A DNA stretch of 64,000 nt from Symbiodinium sp. CCMP2592 (lineage: Eukaryota > Sar > Dinophyceae > Suessiales > Symbiodiniaceae): assembly GCA_905221615.1 (NCBI GenBank), contig CAJNDT010001224.1, forward strand, positions 1,548,902-1,612,901, written 5' to 3'. Numbering within the stretch: position 1 is the first letter of the stretch; every line of letters starts with the position of its first letter. A program made the translations under genes and the position numbers. Positions 1 through 15,011 of the stretch are shown here, one piece after another. The notes under the pieces are model-generated. The model searched no databases, was not told where the DNA came from, and saw nothing but the letters and a program-made list of their open reading frames with translations.

Positions 1-154
1 CAGTGCTTCCGTCAAATACTCGGCGTGATGACGGAGGATTTGTGTTTTTTTGTGTAGTTTTCTTTGGCTCTTTCCTTTTTCGGAGAGAGGTCTGAGATTT
101 TTCTGGGTTTGAGATTTCATCTCACGATCTGCGAGTCCCGTTTATTTCCGACAG

Positions 155-3100
155 GTCGACCCGTCCAAGCTTACCGATGCTGACCTCGCCGATGGGTGCC
201 GAGCTTTTACAGTGGCTGTGTCTCAGGGCTTTGGGTTTTATGGGTGCCAGGGTTAGGGGCTGAGGGTTTCGGTGCTACAGGTTTCGGGCTTACGGTTCGT
301 TTTTAAGGCAAGTTAGGCTTACCTGTCAGGGCTGAAGACAGTGACATACGGTTTAGGGATTGGGGGGGGTGGGAGCGATGACAGGGTTGTGCAGGGTTCT
401 TTGGGTTTCAGCATCAGCCTCCGGGACGCGATCGGCAGGATCGGCCATAGGCACTGTGGTGGACCCCAAAAGTATGTAGAATTATAGCCTTTTATGGGTA
501 TTGGGCCATTATTAGGTGTGGTGGATTGATCCAGCGGCTCATGCACTGTATCAACACTTCGGAAGACTGCTTTGCTGCTACTTTGCCTTTCATGTCGTTG
601 TGGAGGTTGATGGAAGTATCAATGACGGCATCCATGGACTCCATGGGTTCAAAACTGCGCAGATGTCGACGGTGCTTGCATCCCGACCCTACTGAACTGC
701 CCAAGCTCGGAAGAACAGCTGCACTTGTTGGCAATCCCTTGCCTGAACATGGTTACTTTAAGTCCTAGCTGGCCTGGCCACGAAAGTAGTAATTATTCCT
801 TTCTCCCCACATAGCAGCCCTCACCGAAAACTTTTAATTCTTCACTTTTCAATACAACTTTTTTCCAACCCTCCTTGCCGCCCTCTAAATCGAGAGCTCT
901 GTGCCCCATGATTCAGATAGTCAGCCCTTGATCCCTAAGCCCTAAACCCTAAACTGGGATGTAGAGCAAAGGGCTGCTCGAGCATTCGGAAGACGCCGGA
1001 AAAGGGGCCTACGCCACCAACATCCTCATGAGAGTCGCAAGTTGCTTCTCCGTGAGCTTTGATTGGAGATAGCCTTGCAAATGGAGCTCTGGGTGCTGAA
1101 TCTCTGAGCCGAACAAGCATGCCAAATAAGAGCCGCACTTGCAAGTGTTTGAAGTTGTTGGCTTCAGGTTCTCTGCATCCGACATTTTCGGGTCGAAGAC
1201 GTCCATGAGTGTCCTGGCATCGAGATTCTGATGTCCGAAAGAAAGTGTCGAGCATTTTGCGTGCGGTTGTATAGGGGCCTGGCCCGCTATAAACACATCT
1301 TGAATTATTGCCACTCTCATCTGCCTGCTTTGCTGGCAACACCAGCTGGCAAAAAAAAGGTGTTCGTTGGCACGCCTCCGAAGTGCGCCCACACTTGGCT
1401 GAGTTGTCTAGAGTCGAAAGTGCGCTGGCTTCTGGCGTTTCATATTCGCGACCTGATGAAGGGTTCGTGCTTCTGCATAATGTTGTACATGTCAGGAATC
1501 GGGCTTCAGCTTTCTGAGTGTATAGGGACGGACCATCGTGGATCACGTTTGCGGGTTTCAATTTCAGGTTTCGGGCGGCTGGTCTTTCGGGGCTTTCACG
1601 TGTTAGTGTCGTTGGAGCAGGCGAAATTCTGAATCCTAGGGCTTGTATAGACACAGGCCCTGGGCCATGCACACTCAATACAGCCCAGACAGCTTAAATC
1701 AATTATCCCCGGACGTTGTCCCTTCGCCATATCTTGATGCATTTAATTACCCACTTTGGCACCTAAGCCTTGCAAGCACATACCCAAGGCGGCTACACCT
1801 ACGATGATCTTATCTGTCTGCCCGGGCACATCAACTTCGGTGTGCACGATGTGGCGCTGGGCACACGATTTTCAAAGAAGATTCTCGGCTGCTGTTGACT
1901 TCTGTTCCGGCCCATATCGTAGACCCGCTAAACTCCATAACCACCCTAAATTCACACCTGGTCTCATGAAGACGGTCTCTAGGGGTCCTGAGCTCTAGGG
2001 TTCAGTATATGCAGGGTTGAGTGATTGGGTTTCCGGGTTTAGGGTTCTTGCGGGTCAGGGGGTCTCGAGTTCTTGCAGGATCGCGCTGAGAACGCCCATC
2101 GTCTCTAGCCCGATGGACACGGTCACGGAGTCGAACATGGCCATTGCTATGGCACTGGAGCCTTGATCCAGTCAGGCACAGTGGGATTGCAATTCAAGGC
2201 AATTAGTACATCGGGATGTGCTTCTGGTTTCTATAAGCCCTGTAGTATATAATATAGGGATGTGCTTCTGGCATTTGAAAGCCCTTGACCCCTGATTTTG
2301 AGCAGACCCTTCATCAACCCTACGCACATCCCTGCAGGAGCCGCAGTCAGCCTTCTTAATGTTCAGCCTGCAGGGCCCGGGGTTTGTTTCGGGCTTAGGT
2401 TTAGGGTTCAAGGTTTAGGGTTTCGAGTTTCCCGTTTAGGTTTTTGAGTCTTGGTAAATGTTTCGCGTGTGTCGTTATTGTTTTCCATCACTAGATTACA
2501 GTTACTACAGTATGGTATTTTACAGTACGTCATTTCATATGACAACATATACTACACATTCTAGCATGTTATAGTATGTGATGGTATACCTTGGAGGTAC
2601 CAACTTTCACGATTACATTGCTAGCTAGATTGTACTCTACCCTTACCTTTGGTTAGTAGGGAATGGAAGAATGGTAGCTAATAGAAGTTATAATTATATA
2701 CCCCATTCCTCCATTCCTTCCTATGGGTAGCATGATGAGGGAGACCCCTTAAAGGGTACCCCTTCCGAACCCCACTTCTGGCTCTCTAAAAGGGACCTTA
2801 TTGAGAGGGTCTATATCCCCGAGGGTCCCCGTAATCCTAACTTCCCATACTAACCAAAGGTAAGTATCTTCCTTCCGAGGAAGGAGGCATCGGCGTCATC
2901 CACACCAACCTGCCAGTCGAGACCCAGGCTCCCATCCCGCTTGGGAGTTTCCGAAAATTAGGGCGGTACCTTCGGGTTCCTTTAAAGGGCTACTGTAAGG
3001 GTGCTATAAGGGTTCTATAAAGGGGGTTAGGGTTTATAGGGTTTAGAGTTTCCGAAAATTAGCGGTACTTTATTCTGGGGGCCTTATAGTAGCTATTTGG

Positions 3101-6100
3101 GGTGCTATATTAGGGTCCCCTATTTTCTGAAACTCCCTTTTAGTCCAGGTACGGATGTGGGGGTTTAGGGGGGGTTTAGGGATGAAACAGGGTTTAGGGG
3201 CTTAGGGGTTTGAGGTCTAGGAGTTTGGGGGTTGTACAGGTTCAGGGGCTTAGGGGTTTAGGGATTACGGTTTAGGGATTGAGGGTTTAGGGCTTAGGGA
3301 GATGTTTCTTCTGTACATTCTACGTGTCGCCTAAAGATAAGCTGTCTTTGGCCCGAAGCTGTCCACTCTTCACGATGTTCGATCTGCGCCTATGTTGATT
3401 CGTCTCGTTACGCATCGGTCTTCGCGAATATCGAAGGCCTAACCCAGAGACTCCAATATCCCGTAAAGAAGGAATATTCCTGAAGCCATATTAGGGATCC
3501 TACTATAACTTAAGGTGTATTCCATAACTAAGGGATATTGGAGTCTCTGGCAGTATGCGGTTGCACCACGTGTACCCCAAACCCTAAACCGCCGCGGGGC
3601 TGGTTGTGGCTTGGAAGATTGATCTCGCCCTGACCCTCAGCGTCAAGTGTAACATGCACTAAAGCCGACTAAAGCCATGTTCGATTTACTGCGGATCCTA
3701 TACTGGCCTGACATCGTAAACATCCTGAGGAGTTTAAAATCTAAGGTTGCCAGAGGCTCGAGGAGTCAATGTCGAACTGGCCTAGGTGCGGTTCGAGAAG
3801 AACTCCCTCTACCCTGCTTATACAACCTTATCATCGCCCTCATAGAAACTCTTCGGACCTTCAGTGAAGTCGTACCCCAAGATTCCAAGTGCCCAATAAT
3901 CATAATATACTCACCAAAATTCGAACCTACACCAGCTGCTGTCTTAAAGCCGAGTACCTAATTCTTGGGTCCTTTCTTATTCTTAAGCCCTAAACCCCAT
4001 AGATCCCTTATGGACCCCTTTAAAGGAACCCCTCTAGATCCCTTTAAAGGAGCCTCGCCCTCAGACCCTTGGGGGGTACTGTTTCACTACTGCCCGGAGT
4101 CTGGAGTCCCGGCAGCCTGAAACTCGAAGGCCCTGGCTCCGAAGCCCTAAACCCCAATTCTCCGAATTATTCACTACGGTTGATGATATAAATCCTGCAT
4201 TACCCATAATAAGGAATATACCATAATTCCCATAGTTTAGGGTCCTTAAGCTAGTGCAGGATTTATATCATCAACCGTAGGGATCTAAAGACTCATATAC
4301 TAAGGCATTTGGGCCCAAAGATCATACTATACAAGGGTTTTGGGCTATTTTGATCCCTAGGGATTCAAGGCATTCGGGATGTTTTGGGGTTAGGGTTTGA
4401 GGGCCTTACAGGGATGAGGGATGTTTTGACGTTGTTCAGACTTATTATTTTGGTGTTCAACCAGAAGGGACCATTAGCCCCAACTCTAAGGGTCATGCTC
4501 AAGATCTTTCAACATCCCAAGCAGGAGACTGGAGACTGCAAACCATGCAAATCTAACGTGTCGGTGCTGCGAAGTGTGGGCCTAGTTCGGGCTACGGTTT
4601 TCTGAGCCAGGTTTTGAGGCCTAGGATTCTGTATGTAGGCTTTAGGGGAACCCCAAATCCCTTCGAAACGCTGTTGAGCCCGGAGCCTGAACAAGACAGT
4701 TTAGTGGAGGCCGCCGAGGTTGCGCGGGTGAAGAAGTTCAAGGCACCCGTCTGTAGCAGGAGGTGAGGTGCGTAGTGGGTTAGTGGGTTTTGGTCAGCAG
4801 TATCTTCAGATCGCAGTAGCAAGAAGACATACCTTACTGTGCCTGTCTGTAGTGGCACCTTACTTAAATACAAGCCTCAGCCAGTGTTTCTCGACCTGAA
4901 TATGGTGATCTGCACGGATGGTTTATATGCACATGACAGAACTATTCATCCAGAGGTAGAGGAAGGCTGTTGAGTCGTTTAGCTTGAAATGCAAGACGGG
5001 CATCTCATGGCATCTCAGCTCAGATCCGAGCATGCGTCTTTTCGCTTTTAGAGTCAATTGTTGTTCGGTGGCTTCGTACAATTTATCGAACCCAAGTGTA
5101 TGTGTGCCCAGTGGTTTGCTGAACGACCCAATTAGCCGGAGAACATAATTCAAGAATGCTGTGATGATTTGGTCAATTGCTCGATCCCTAGGGCTTGACA
5201 GAGCGCCACACTTTCCCTGAACCCTAAACCTCTAAACCCTAACCCCTAAACCCTAAAACCCTAGACCCCTAAACCCAGAGCCTATTAATCATAGACACTT
5301 GCACCGCTGTCAGTTTGAGGCGGGTTTCATTCTGGAGCCTCGCTGTGTTCCGCCCACGATGACGCTGGAAGAGTTGGACAAGCTCAAGAGTAGCTTGGAG
5401 TTATGGGTAAGTACAAGTAGGGTCAGAAGTCCCCTCATATGGGTTATAAATATAGTTACCCTACTTATAGTAGTAGCTCGGAGTTTTGAGGCCAGGGTTG
5501 GGGCTTACAATTGGGTTGAAGGGAGTAGGGTAGAGCTTAAGTGCATGTGGACTATTATACCAATTCGGGCTTTGGCGCTTTTCTGATGTAGCTTATCTTC
5601 GGCAGCCGCGAGATTGTCGGAAATTGCTATCCACGACTTGAGAAACCATGCTTCCTACAGATGCATGCTCTCGATGACTTTGGATAGATACATGTAATTA
5701 GTCTCCATTGTAGTTCCTTTTTTGGTTTAACCAATTATGGATTAAGGATCCTGTAAGGTACCCCCAAAAAGGAACTACAATGGAGACTATAGGTAAGTTC
5801 CAGGCAGATTATGGAACCCACATGCCTTCCCGAATGCTTCCTGCACATGGAGCAGGAGCTTTCGGATGCTTTCTGATGTTGGGTAGTGTAGACCAGTGGT
5901 TACCCAGAGGCCCCAGAGTAGTTCCTTTTTGGGGTTACCTTATAGGGTTCTATATATGAACCTCAAAAAGGAACTACTTTGGGGCCTTTGGGTCATAAAC
6001 CCTCGCAGGGAGAGGATGTTTGTCCATCAGGTGTCCGCATTCGGTGGTTTTTGCCGTCTGTCCTTTCGTGTCCCCACAGTTTGCTAGAGCGAGGGAAGTC

Positions 6101-7707
6101 CTTTCGGTGAGTTGAATTTCAGCTACGTGCAATATATAGAAGCCTAAATACTTACCAAGACTATCCTGTGGGGTTCCTCATTATAACTCTGTCAGATCAC
6201 AACCCTCAAACTATTCATTATAAAGGCCCCTAGATTCAGCATCAGGAGTGGTCATGGTAACGCAGCCTCAGAACTTGCTGACGGAGAAGAAGAGCCGGTC
6301 CAGATGAAACCCCCAAACCCCTAAATCCCTAAACCCTAATTTAGGGTTTAGGGTTTATGGTTTAGGGCTAAACCCCAAACCCCAAACCCCTAAATCCCTA
6401 AACCCTAAACCCCAAACCCCTAAACCCTAAACCCCTTGAGCCCTAAAGCGTAAACCCCTGAGCCTTAGGCACTCTCGGCTTCACGGGCTTCCCGGTGACG
6501 GAGAGCGGGCAGATGGGAGCCAAGCTTCTGGGTCTTGCAGCCTGCCTCTTATTGGTCCCGGGGCCCCTTCGGGGTGTAAGGTGGAGTTTTGATTTTGAGT
6601 TCTGGGCTCCGTAAGTTTAGAGTTCTGTAGAATTTTTTTGTGTCGTAAGACTTGGACTTGGAAGTGTTGTTGTTTGTGTGAGGCTTCGCTCTTCAAGATG
6701 TTCTGGCTGCTCTGTTGGTCGGTTTTGTTGCGTGCCTGTTCTGAGTTGAAGTCGCACGGTGCACAGCGAATCAGGACAGCATTCGGTGTTGTCACCAGTA
6801 GTGAGAGTTCCTGCAGCAACAGGTCACGAAGCGCGACACGGATTTTGTCCAGGACCGGCTGGCTGGTTGCTGGGAAAAAGCAAGGTTTCGAGTCGAGTGT
6901 CCGCAGCCCACTGTGACCTATTCCTGCCACTTTTTCCATAATTAGGATTCACGGCTCAGGGTTTAGGGGTTATAAGGTTTATCTTAGGCTTCAGGCTTGT
7001 ATCCACATCGGACTTCTTGAGTTCACACGTACTAGGGCTATGTGACTTCTTGGGCTCGGGGCGCCTGCCACCCGAGACCCTAGATCCTTGATATATAAGA
7101 CTAAGAGCCCTTATAAAACAATCGGACACCTCTCAAACCATTAGCTACAAGAAAAATCAACCCTAAAACTAACGCAACACCCTGACCAAAACACTGAAGC
7201 ACCGAACGAACCTTAGGACCATCTGACACCTGAGCAGCCTGAAGCCCAAACAAAAACACGGGACCTCACCAATAAACGAACAGCCCAAGGCGCATAACCC
7301 ATAACCCAAAAAGCTAACCAGCTTACACCGCGAAACACAACTGCGAACCCTTAAGCCCGTACAAACCCTATTTGCAGGGGGGGACTTAGTAAATATGGTA
7401 TAAGTAGGGTTATCATTGGGGTAACTCCATTTAGGGTACTTATAACTCTACTTATAACCTACTTACTAAGTCCCCTGCCCCTCCAAGTAGACCACGCAGA
7501 AACAATACTAAACCCTGAACCCTAAACCCTGGTGTTCTTGTTAACCTTCGGGACAGGGAGAAAAGAGGGTTAAACAAAAAAAAAAAAAAAACCTAAACCG
7601 CCAACCGCCGCGAGGACCGTCAGACCCGGCTCAGTCAGATTATGACCCCGGCGGCCGACTTGGATGCTTGGCCTGGAGCCAGTTTCGGGGTTTTAGGTTC
7701 GGCGTGT

Positions 7708-7802
<95 letters not shown>

Positions 7803-10380
7803 ATTAATGAAGTTCCAGGATTTTGGGGGAATTGGGGCTGAAGGGTAGTTTGTAGAGGGCTTCAAATGAGATTTAGAGGGCTGTGATTCGGGCGATGCAC
7901 ACGCGCAAGTGTGTGCGTGCGTGTCTGTGCTTGAGAGCTATTTTTTGCTTTGTGTTGTACTGTTGAGTTGGGTCTAGTACAAAGCTTTGACACGTCAGCC
8001 TTGTTCTCTTCATCTCTTGATCGTTTGGGACCTCGTGGGGAACATAGCTGTCAACGGTCTACGATTCAACACCCCCAAGCCGGAACCCCAACGCCTAACA
8101 GTCTTGAACCCAACTCCGGGTTATGTGTCTGCAACGGTTAGTTTCATTCATTATCGGTCATTCAGCAACGGTTTCAACCATCAGACGGGCAGCAAATTCT
8201 GCATCCCTCTCGCTGATGGAGACATTTTCTTTTGTGAAACGGTCATGGTTCTCATAGTTTAGCGTACATGCGCAACAGCAGAACTTTGTCATCACCAGGA
8301 GTATGTTTGAGACTCAACCGCATGTGCGCACTCTGCCCTCAAGGTATAATAAACCTCGAAGATACCCTAGCGACTAGAACCACGAAGACAGCGACGCCGC
8401 AAATCAAGAATCACGGAATCCCTGAACCTACCCATAGGCCCCAAAGTAGTTCCCTTTTTGGGATTACCTTATAGGAGTCTTTCTACGAGCCCCCAAAAGG
8501 AACTACTTTGGGGCCGTAGGGTAACGGCAAACCCAACCGAATCCGATGACAACTCAGGTCACTAAGCTCGAAGGCTGCGACCTCATCGAGGCTATGAGTC
8601 GTCCATTGGGATCAGGGTTTAGGGATTCCGAATGTTTTTTGAGTTTAGGGCTTAAAGTTTAGGGCAAGGTTTTCGAATGGTTTTAACTAATGTCCTCTGT
8701 GTGTTGGGGGTTTACCGGGTTGCACATCGATTTTATGATAAGTTGCTTAGACGATCGGCTTTGCAGTTCTGGAGGACCTACATGCACCTACACGCACGGT
8801 TTTTGCTACCACAATCGGGATAATGCATTGTAGTCCACACCAGGCGCAAATCTCACCTGAACAGACCTCCTCATCTGCAGAGGAGAAGGGTCTTAACTTC
8901 GGGCTCTGGGGGTTCGGGTTTAGGGTTTTGGGGTTGAGGTTGTAGGGTTTAGGGCGTAGGGTTAAGCATGCAGGGTTAACTTGCTAAGCCAGGTAAAGAC
9001 CAGGGCTCTGAAGCCGAACCTTTGAACGGCAGCTCACTCTCCATCTGTAGGCCAACGAGACGCTGCAGAAGTCGAAGAAAGGAAAGCAGCTGGGATGAAG
9101 TAGAGAACCCTCCTTAAACCCTAAACCCTAATCCCTAAACCCTAAACCCTGAACCTAAACCCTGAACCCTAAACCTGAACCCTGAACCCGGTCGGCCGGA
9201 ACCCGGTCGTTTGTCAGCTCTCGGGAGTTTTTCTGGGTTGACGGTCTAGAGTCTAGAGGTTAAGGTTGTTTTTGTTGGGCTGCTTTGGGAATTTATAGTT
9301 TTTTACGGTAGCATATTAAGGATGTCAGTTGCGTACGGCCCCCACTCAGTAATAGTTGAATAATTTTCATAATATAGATATATTAGGACAACAAAAAAAG
9401 CCCTATTATAGACTCTTACTGCAGGGGGCAGTACCTAAGATGTCAGGTTAAAGGGCTTCAGCTCTCAACTGGTGGGACTCTTCCAATCTATTGATCAGGA
9501 TCTGCATAGGACCTAGCAACTAGGGCTAACTAGGGAAGGGCACTTACCCTAAACCGCTAAACCCTACAAACCCTAAACCCCTAAGACCCTGAAACCCTAA
9601 ACCCCCAAACCCCTTGAGCCCTCACCTTCGTTACTACGTCCCATCCCCGAGCAGCTTAAGGGTTAAGGGGCTTAGACTTCACGGGTTGAGGGCTTAGGGG
9701 TTTAGGGTTTCCTGATGAGCAAGCTAGTTGTAGTCCTCCCGGAAGCATATAAAGTTCGAAGTAAACTTACTTGTCTTGGATGGGAAATTGTTGACGTACA
9801 GTTTCGGGTTCCCTTGTTGTTTCCTGCTGATATGCTTTGGGGGGGATGGGGGGGCTACCCGAAACCTGTGAAGGCAGATTGAGAGCTTTCCACTCTCGAG
9901 CCGAGGCTCCCGATTGTCACTAAGAGTGGCCTTCTGGTTGCCCTGGTTGCAAGATGCTTGCCTGAAGGGTTTATGGCTTTATGTCTGTGTGCGTGTGTGG
10001 GTTTGAGTGTGAGTGAGTGTGGTGTGGGGTTGTTTAGTACTTAGTAGCCCCTAAACCCCTAAACCCCTACACCGGGCTTTGAGGCAAGGGTTCAGGGTTG
10101 AGCACAACAGGATCCTGAAAGAACAAGCCCGTCCCCCGTAAACTTCAGAACCACGAAACACGAAACCCTTGCGCCCGGGATGTTTAGGGGAGCTAAGGGC
10201 TTCGGGGTGCTTGATAATCATGTAGCCTAATCTTCAAGCGGTGCTTTTGAGGCTCGGATAAAAGCTTTTGGGAGACAACTTTCCAAGCCCAATGATGTTT
10301 TTTGGGCACAGGCATTCTATCTACCTATCTAACTATATGTGGTATGTGTATGTATGTATGTATGTATGTATGTGCATATG

Positions 10381-10414
<34 letters not shown>

Positions 10415-11735
10415 CACCCATACATATCTACCAACCTATCTACCTACCTACGTACCTACCGACATACATACATACAATCAGCCAGGATTCGTCCATCCAT
10501 TTCATATCCACAAGAACTACAATACAATGGCATTAACTTTCACCCAAGCGGCTAGTCAATGCGTACTTTGGACCCTCAGGCTAGGACGTTTAGGGCCGCA
10601 TGAATGCTCTTGTTTTGGCTGTAGAGGTGTTCTCTTTTTTGAGCTACGAGCTTTAGCCCGCACAGTGGACAGGAACCGTTTTTTCTCTCTCGCTTCGATC
10701 AGATCTCCCAATCCGGGCCGTGAGTTTCATCTCAACTTCTGACTCACGAGCCCCACCACATGTGCACACGCCTTTTTTCACCCAAGTCCCAAATACAGAG
10801 CCCGCCCAAGCCCACAGATCCCGACCCAACATCTCCACGCATCGAAAGTGGATGGACTGGATGCACGGCCCTATCGGTTTGGGTTTCCGTGGGCGTCAAG
10901 GAACCGATATCAAGAAGAACGTGGACTTCCCCAACGCCACGAAGCATCCGGTGAACAAGGCCCGTGAGTGACCCCAATCCTAGGTCGTGGTAGTCAGCTC
11001 CCGTGGGCACAGTGCTGTGCTTCTAGGAGTTAAGGGGACGGATTGTCGATCCTGGGCATTTTCGATACCAGCTGCTCATTCCACCAAGTTTTCAGCCCGG
11101 AGTTTGTTTGGTTTAATCTTCGAGCCTGGCGGTCTGACCTGGCGTTCTTGGCTTAGCAAGCCATCCTCGGCCCCCGTTCGACATGATGACATATGTGCAC
11201 GGGCACAAGTAACTGTACATGCGTACACGTACAAAGATTCCTGAAAGCATGTGTGTAGGCCTGGAATGCATATGTATATGTACATGTATGTATGTGTATG
11301 CATATGTATATGAATATGAATATGTATATGTGTGTATGAATGTATGTGTGTATGTATGTGTATGTCTGTAACTGTTTATGTATGTATGTATTTGCGCATG
11401 CATGCATGTATGTACCTATCTTTCCAGCTATGTATGGACATGTGTATGATTGCCTGTATGTATGTACGCACGTACATATGTACTTACACATCTCTGTGTT
11501 TATGTCAGTGTATGCATGCATGCACTTGAAGTGTATGATTGAATGTAATTGTGCGTGGCTGCATGCATGTATAGTTGAATGTATGTACATACGCAAGTAT
11601 GTATATCTGTACCTCTGCATATATGTATGCATACATCCCTTTCCGTGGATGTGTGTGTATCCATGTGCATGTGCTCATGTAGATATGTACCGGCCTAGGT
11701 ATGTAACTTGTATATGTACGTGCACCTGTATATAT

Positions 11736-11766
<31 letters not shown>

Positions 11767-14700
11767 CGTGTATACATGTTGGCATTTGTCTATCCACTTT
11801 TACAAGTAGGTACACTTCATGTATGCATGCATGCATGCATGTATGCGGACATGTATCTATACAGGCGGCAAGCTTGCCTGTTTGCATGCATGAACGCATG
11901 CACCAGAGCAGGAGTGCATAAATTCAGTCACACACGGCTACCCTGCCTGTACCTCGCATCATGTGTTGTTGCGTGATACACGCCGCACCTTACAAGAAAA
12001 TCTGATCATATTGAACTGTGTAATTACTGCTTCTTTGGCTAAATAGGTTCGCCTTATGCATATGGCAGGATCACTTGTTAGTATCTTGTTTTGCTGCATG
12101 TCTCCCCTCACACACTTATAGATGCCAAGATCGATTCTGTCTGCTAAAGAGGAGCTCCTGGTCGCAGCGGCCATTGGCACACGCCCCGCAGATCGTGATC
12201 GAGTGAAGGCCCGATCTTCACTGATGAAGACGAAGTCAAACCACTTCGTTGACGCATAGTAGATTCGGTTTTGGCTTGTGTAGGTATCCTCAAGTTACAA
12301 AGCCCTTACAGGAATGAGGTTTGGGTTTAGAGTTCAGGGGATGCTTCACAGTGATAGTGACTCTCTCATCCCCACCTGCATGTCCCAATATCGCCCGCCT
12401 GGACCTTCCTGAGCAAGGCACCGAAGATGTTGAAACACCCCTTAAGAGCAAATACTGGCCAATAAGTACGGCAACGCATACTGTGCAGCTTCTTGCATGT
12501 TTTCGCGGCCGCGCTCACGATGTTTCTGACATGGACTTTGGGATGAAGTATCAACTAACCGTCCCCTTTTTCGGGTTCCGTACTCTTATATGATTTCCTC
12601 ATATATATTTTTTCGAGAAGGTAGGTAGGATTTAGTGTCCAGGTGAGCCCTAAACCCGAACTCCTGAGCTGCGAGGCCTTGGTAGCAGCTGGCGTGGATG
12701 CGGTCGTCATTGACAGCAGCCAGGGTGACAGCGTGTTGCCTGGCAGATCGAAACCAGAGCAAGGGTCGGGCCACTTGGAGGGGCAGGGGATTTAGTAAGT
12801 AGGTTATAAGTAGGGTTATAATTGGGGTAACTCCATTTAGGGTACTTATAACTCTACTTATAACCTACTTACTAAGTCCCGTGCCCCTCCAAACAGTAGT
12901 TACCGCTCATAGTGTTTATAGGGTTTAGGATAGACCGCTACTGTTTTCCGATGGGGGTCTATGTGCCCGCGCAAGTACTACCCCATTACACAACCCTAAA
13001 CCCTAGACCCTAAACGCAAAACCCTATACCCTAAACCCTTAGCCCTAACCGATACCTTAACCCCAGATAACCTACCTTTCTAGGGACTTACACCAAGAAA
13101 TCATATTAGGGGCCCTAAAAAGGATTAAAAAGGTAGGTTCCTTAGGGTCCAGATATAACCCCCAATAGTTTGAACACGAAACCCCTCGAAGCCCTGCTCT
13201 GGTTCTTCGGGCGCTCACGGTACCCAGGTTCCAGCACGAGATGGTCAAGTGGATCAAGAGCAACTTCCCCGACCTCCAGGCTGCTGTCTGTTATACACGT
13301 ATATATGCATATACATATACATATACATATACATATATGAATATGAATATAAATATATAAATATATATGTGTAGCGATAGATAGTGAGTCCGGGAGCCTG
13401 TTATGCTAGGTGGGGTTTAGGGTTTTGGGTTTAAGGGCTAGGTTCTGCCACAGCCCTTCGAGTGCGTAGCGAATTTAATTTAGCACCTATCATTGCAATC
13501 TTGCAGGTGGTGGCTGGCAATGTAGTGACCAAGCGCCAAGCCCAGCACTTGATTGAGTGTCTCGACGGCAGTGACTGTCCACCGGTTCGAACCTTGGGCA
13601 TGGCTGCTCATCTTACCTTTGGTTAGTAGGGAATGGGGCTCCTGTAAAGGGATCTATAGGGTTCCTTTAAAGGGATACTTACCTTTGGTTAGCAGGGAAT
13701 GGAGGAATGGGGTACAATTACAAGTACTATTACTACCATTCCTCCATTCCCTACTAACCAAAGGTAAGTCATGTTGTCGCTATGTGAACCGTGCGAACGC
13801 TGCCAGTCCGACCACACACCGCATTCATCTAATCTGTCCAGGAGGACGGTTGCTTCTCAAGATAGTTCTGAGTGCTATTGCGCACAAACGTTTCAAATTC
13901 GATCAAACTAAACCCTAAACCCTAAAACCCTAAACCCTAAACCCTACATTCAACCATGAGCTTTTAGCCTTACAGCCCAAAACCTAAGATCCGAATCACG
14001 GGAAATCTGGAACGGCCTGTAAACCCTCGCAGACCAAGTCCCCAATCTCCAAAAGCCCACGGTCTGATCCCCCGCAACCATCAGTCGAGGCTTAGGGTTT
14101 ATAGGGCTTTCAGGGTTTTTTGGGTTTACAGGGCTTTTAGGGTTTATATAGAGTTTTTTTAGGGTTCACAGGGATTTTAGGGTTAGGGTTTAGGGGGTCT
14201 TCGGGTGTCCGTTTGCGGTTACGGTCCAGAATTCAGAATCCTTTCGTCCCAAGGTGTGGTGCCGATGCTTTGCGCGTCGGCATGGGGATCGGCTCCATTT
14301 GCACGACGCAGGCCGTGTGGGCTTTACTTTTGGAGCCTAAATGTTTATCAATATTATTCCCTAGGGTTCCTTATTACAGCTAGACTATAATGGAGCCCAT
14401 TTCCATATTCTCATTATGAAGGCCCCTTCATTATGTTTTGGCTCAAAGACTGAAAATGGGGGCTTCAGGTTTCCGCCCAACAGATTTTCGACTTTCGGGT
14501 TACCGGAGCTTTGGGCATAGGGCGTCTGGGTTTAGGGCTTAGCGTGTATGCTGCGCCCCGCCGTAAAGTGATGCCTGCTGTGTGGGGTCTGCCAGGAAGA
14601 TTCTCCCATAGCGACAGTAATGCGCGTTCCTTAGAGATGGGCCACCCGAAACTCGGACACCGTCGTTGTAAGCGACATTCATTGTCTCATGACCCCAAGA

Positions 14701-14976
14701 TACAGGGGATATCTCCTCGAGGTTCAAGAAGCACAGTACCACGGTTACCCTGATCATTTTCCCTGGGCCATCCTGCAGAAACCGTCAAATCCAACCCTAA
14801 GCCGTCTACCCGACCTGTCCTAGAGATTGCTCCCTGAAGCCCACACCGGAAAGCCCTAAACCCCGAAGCCTAGATACCGAATAGCCACCAGCTGCCGAGA
14901 GCCCTGAATCGATAGATCCTCAACCCTGAATCCAAAAGTCTCAAGCTCAGAGCCTGGCCTATACTATTATATGGCA

Positions 14977-15011
<35 letters not shown>

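Noticed and set aside
935..1678. 247-residue minus-strand frame, the longest in the window
   Set aside because: No known motif, no counterpart in the second unit and no repeat structure. It lies inside an intron of copy A and a chance frame is the simplest reading.
7635..7865. Minus-strand frame with a long poly-tyrosine run
   Set aside because: It is the (TAG)n microsatellite read in frame; no domain, and it overlaps a copy A intron.
11076..11921. Several open frames on both strands rich in His, Tyr, Met and Cys
   Set aside because: Produced by degenerate TATG/CATG repeats, which rarely contain stops. The same explanation covers 10268-10555 and 49645-50096.
14433..14448. Partial match to the dinoflagellate spliced-leader sequence (gttttggctcaaag)
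   Set aside because: Only about a dozen bases, inside an intron of copy A, with no adjacent retrogene. Probably chance.
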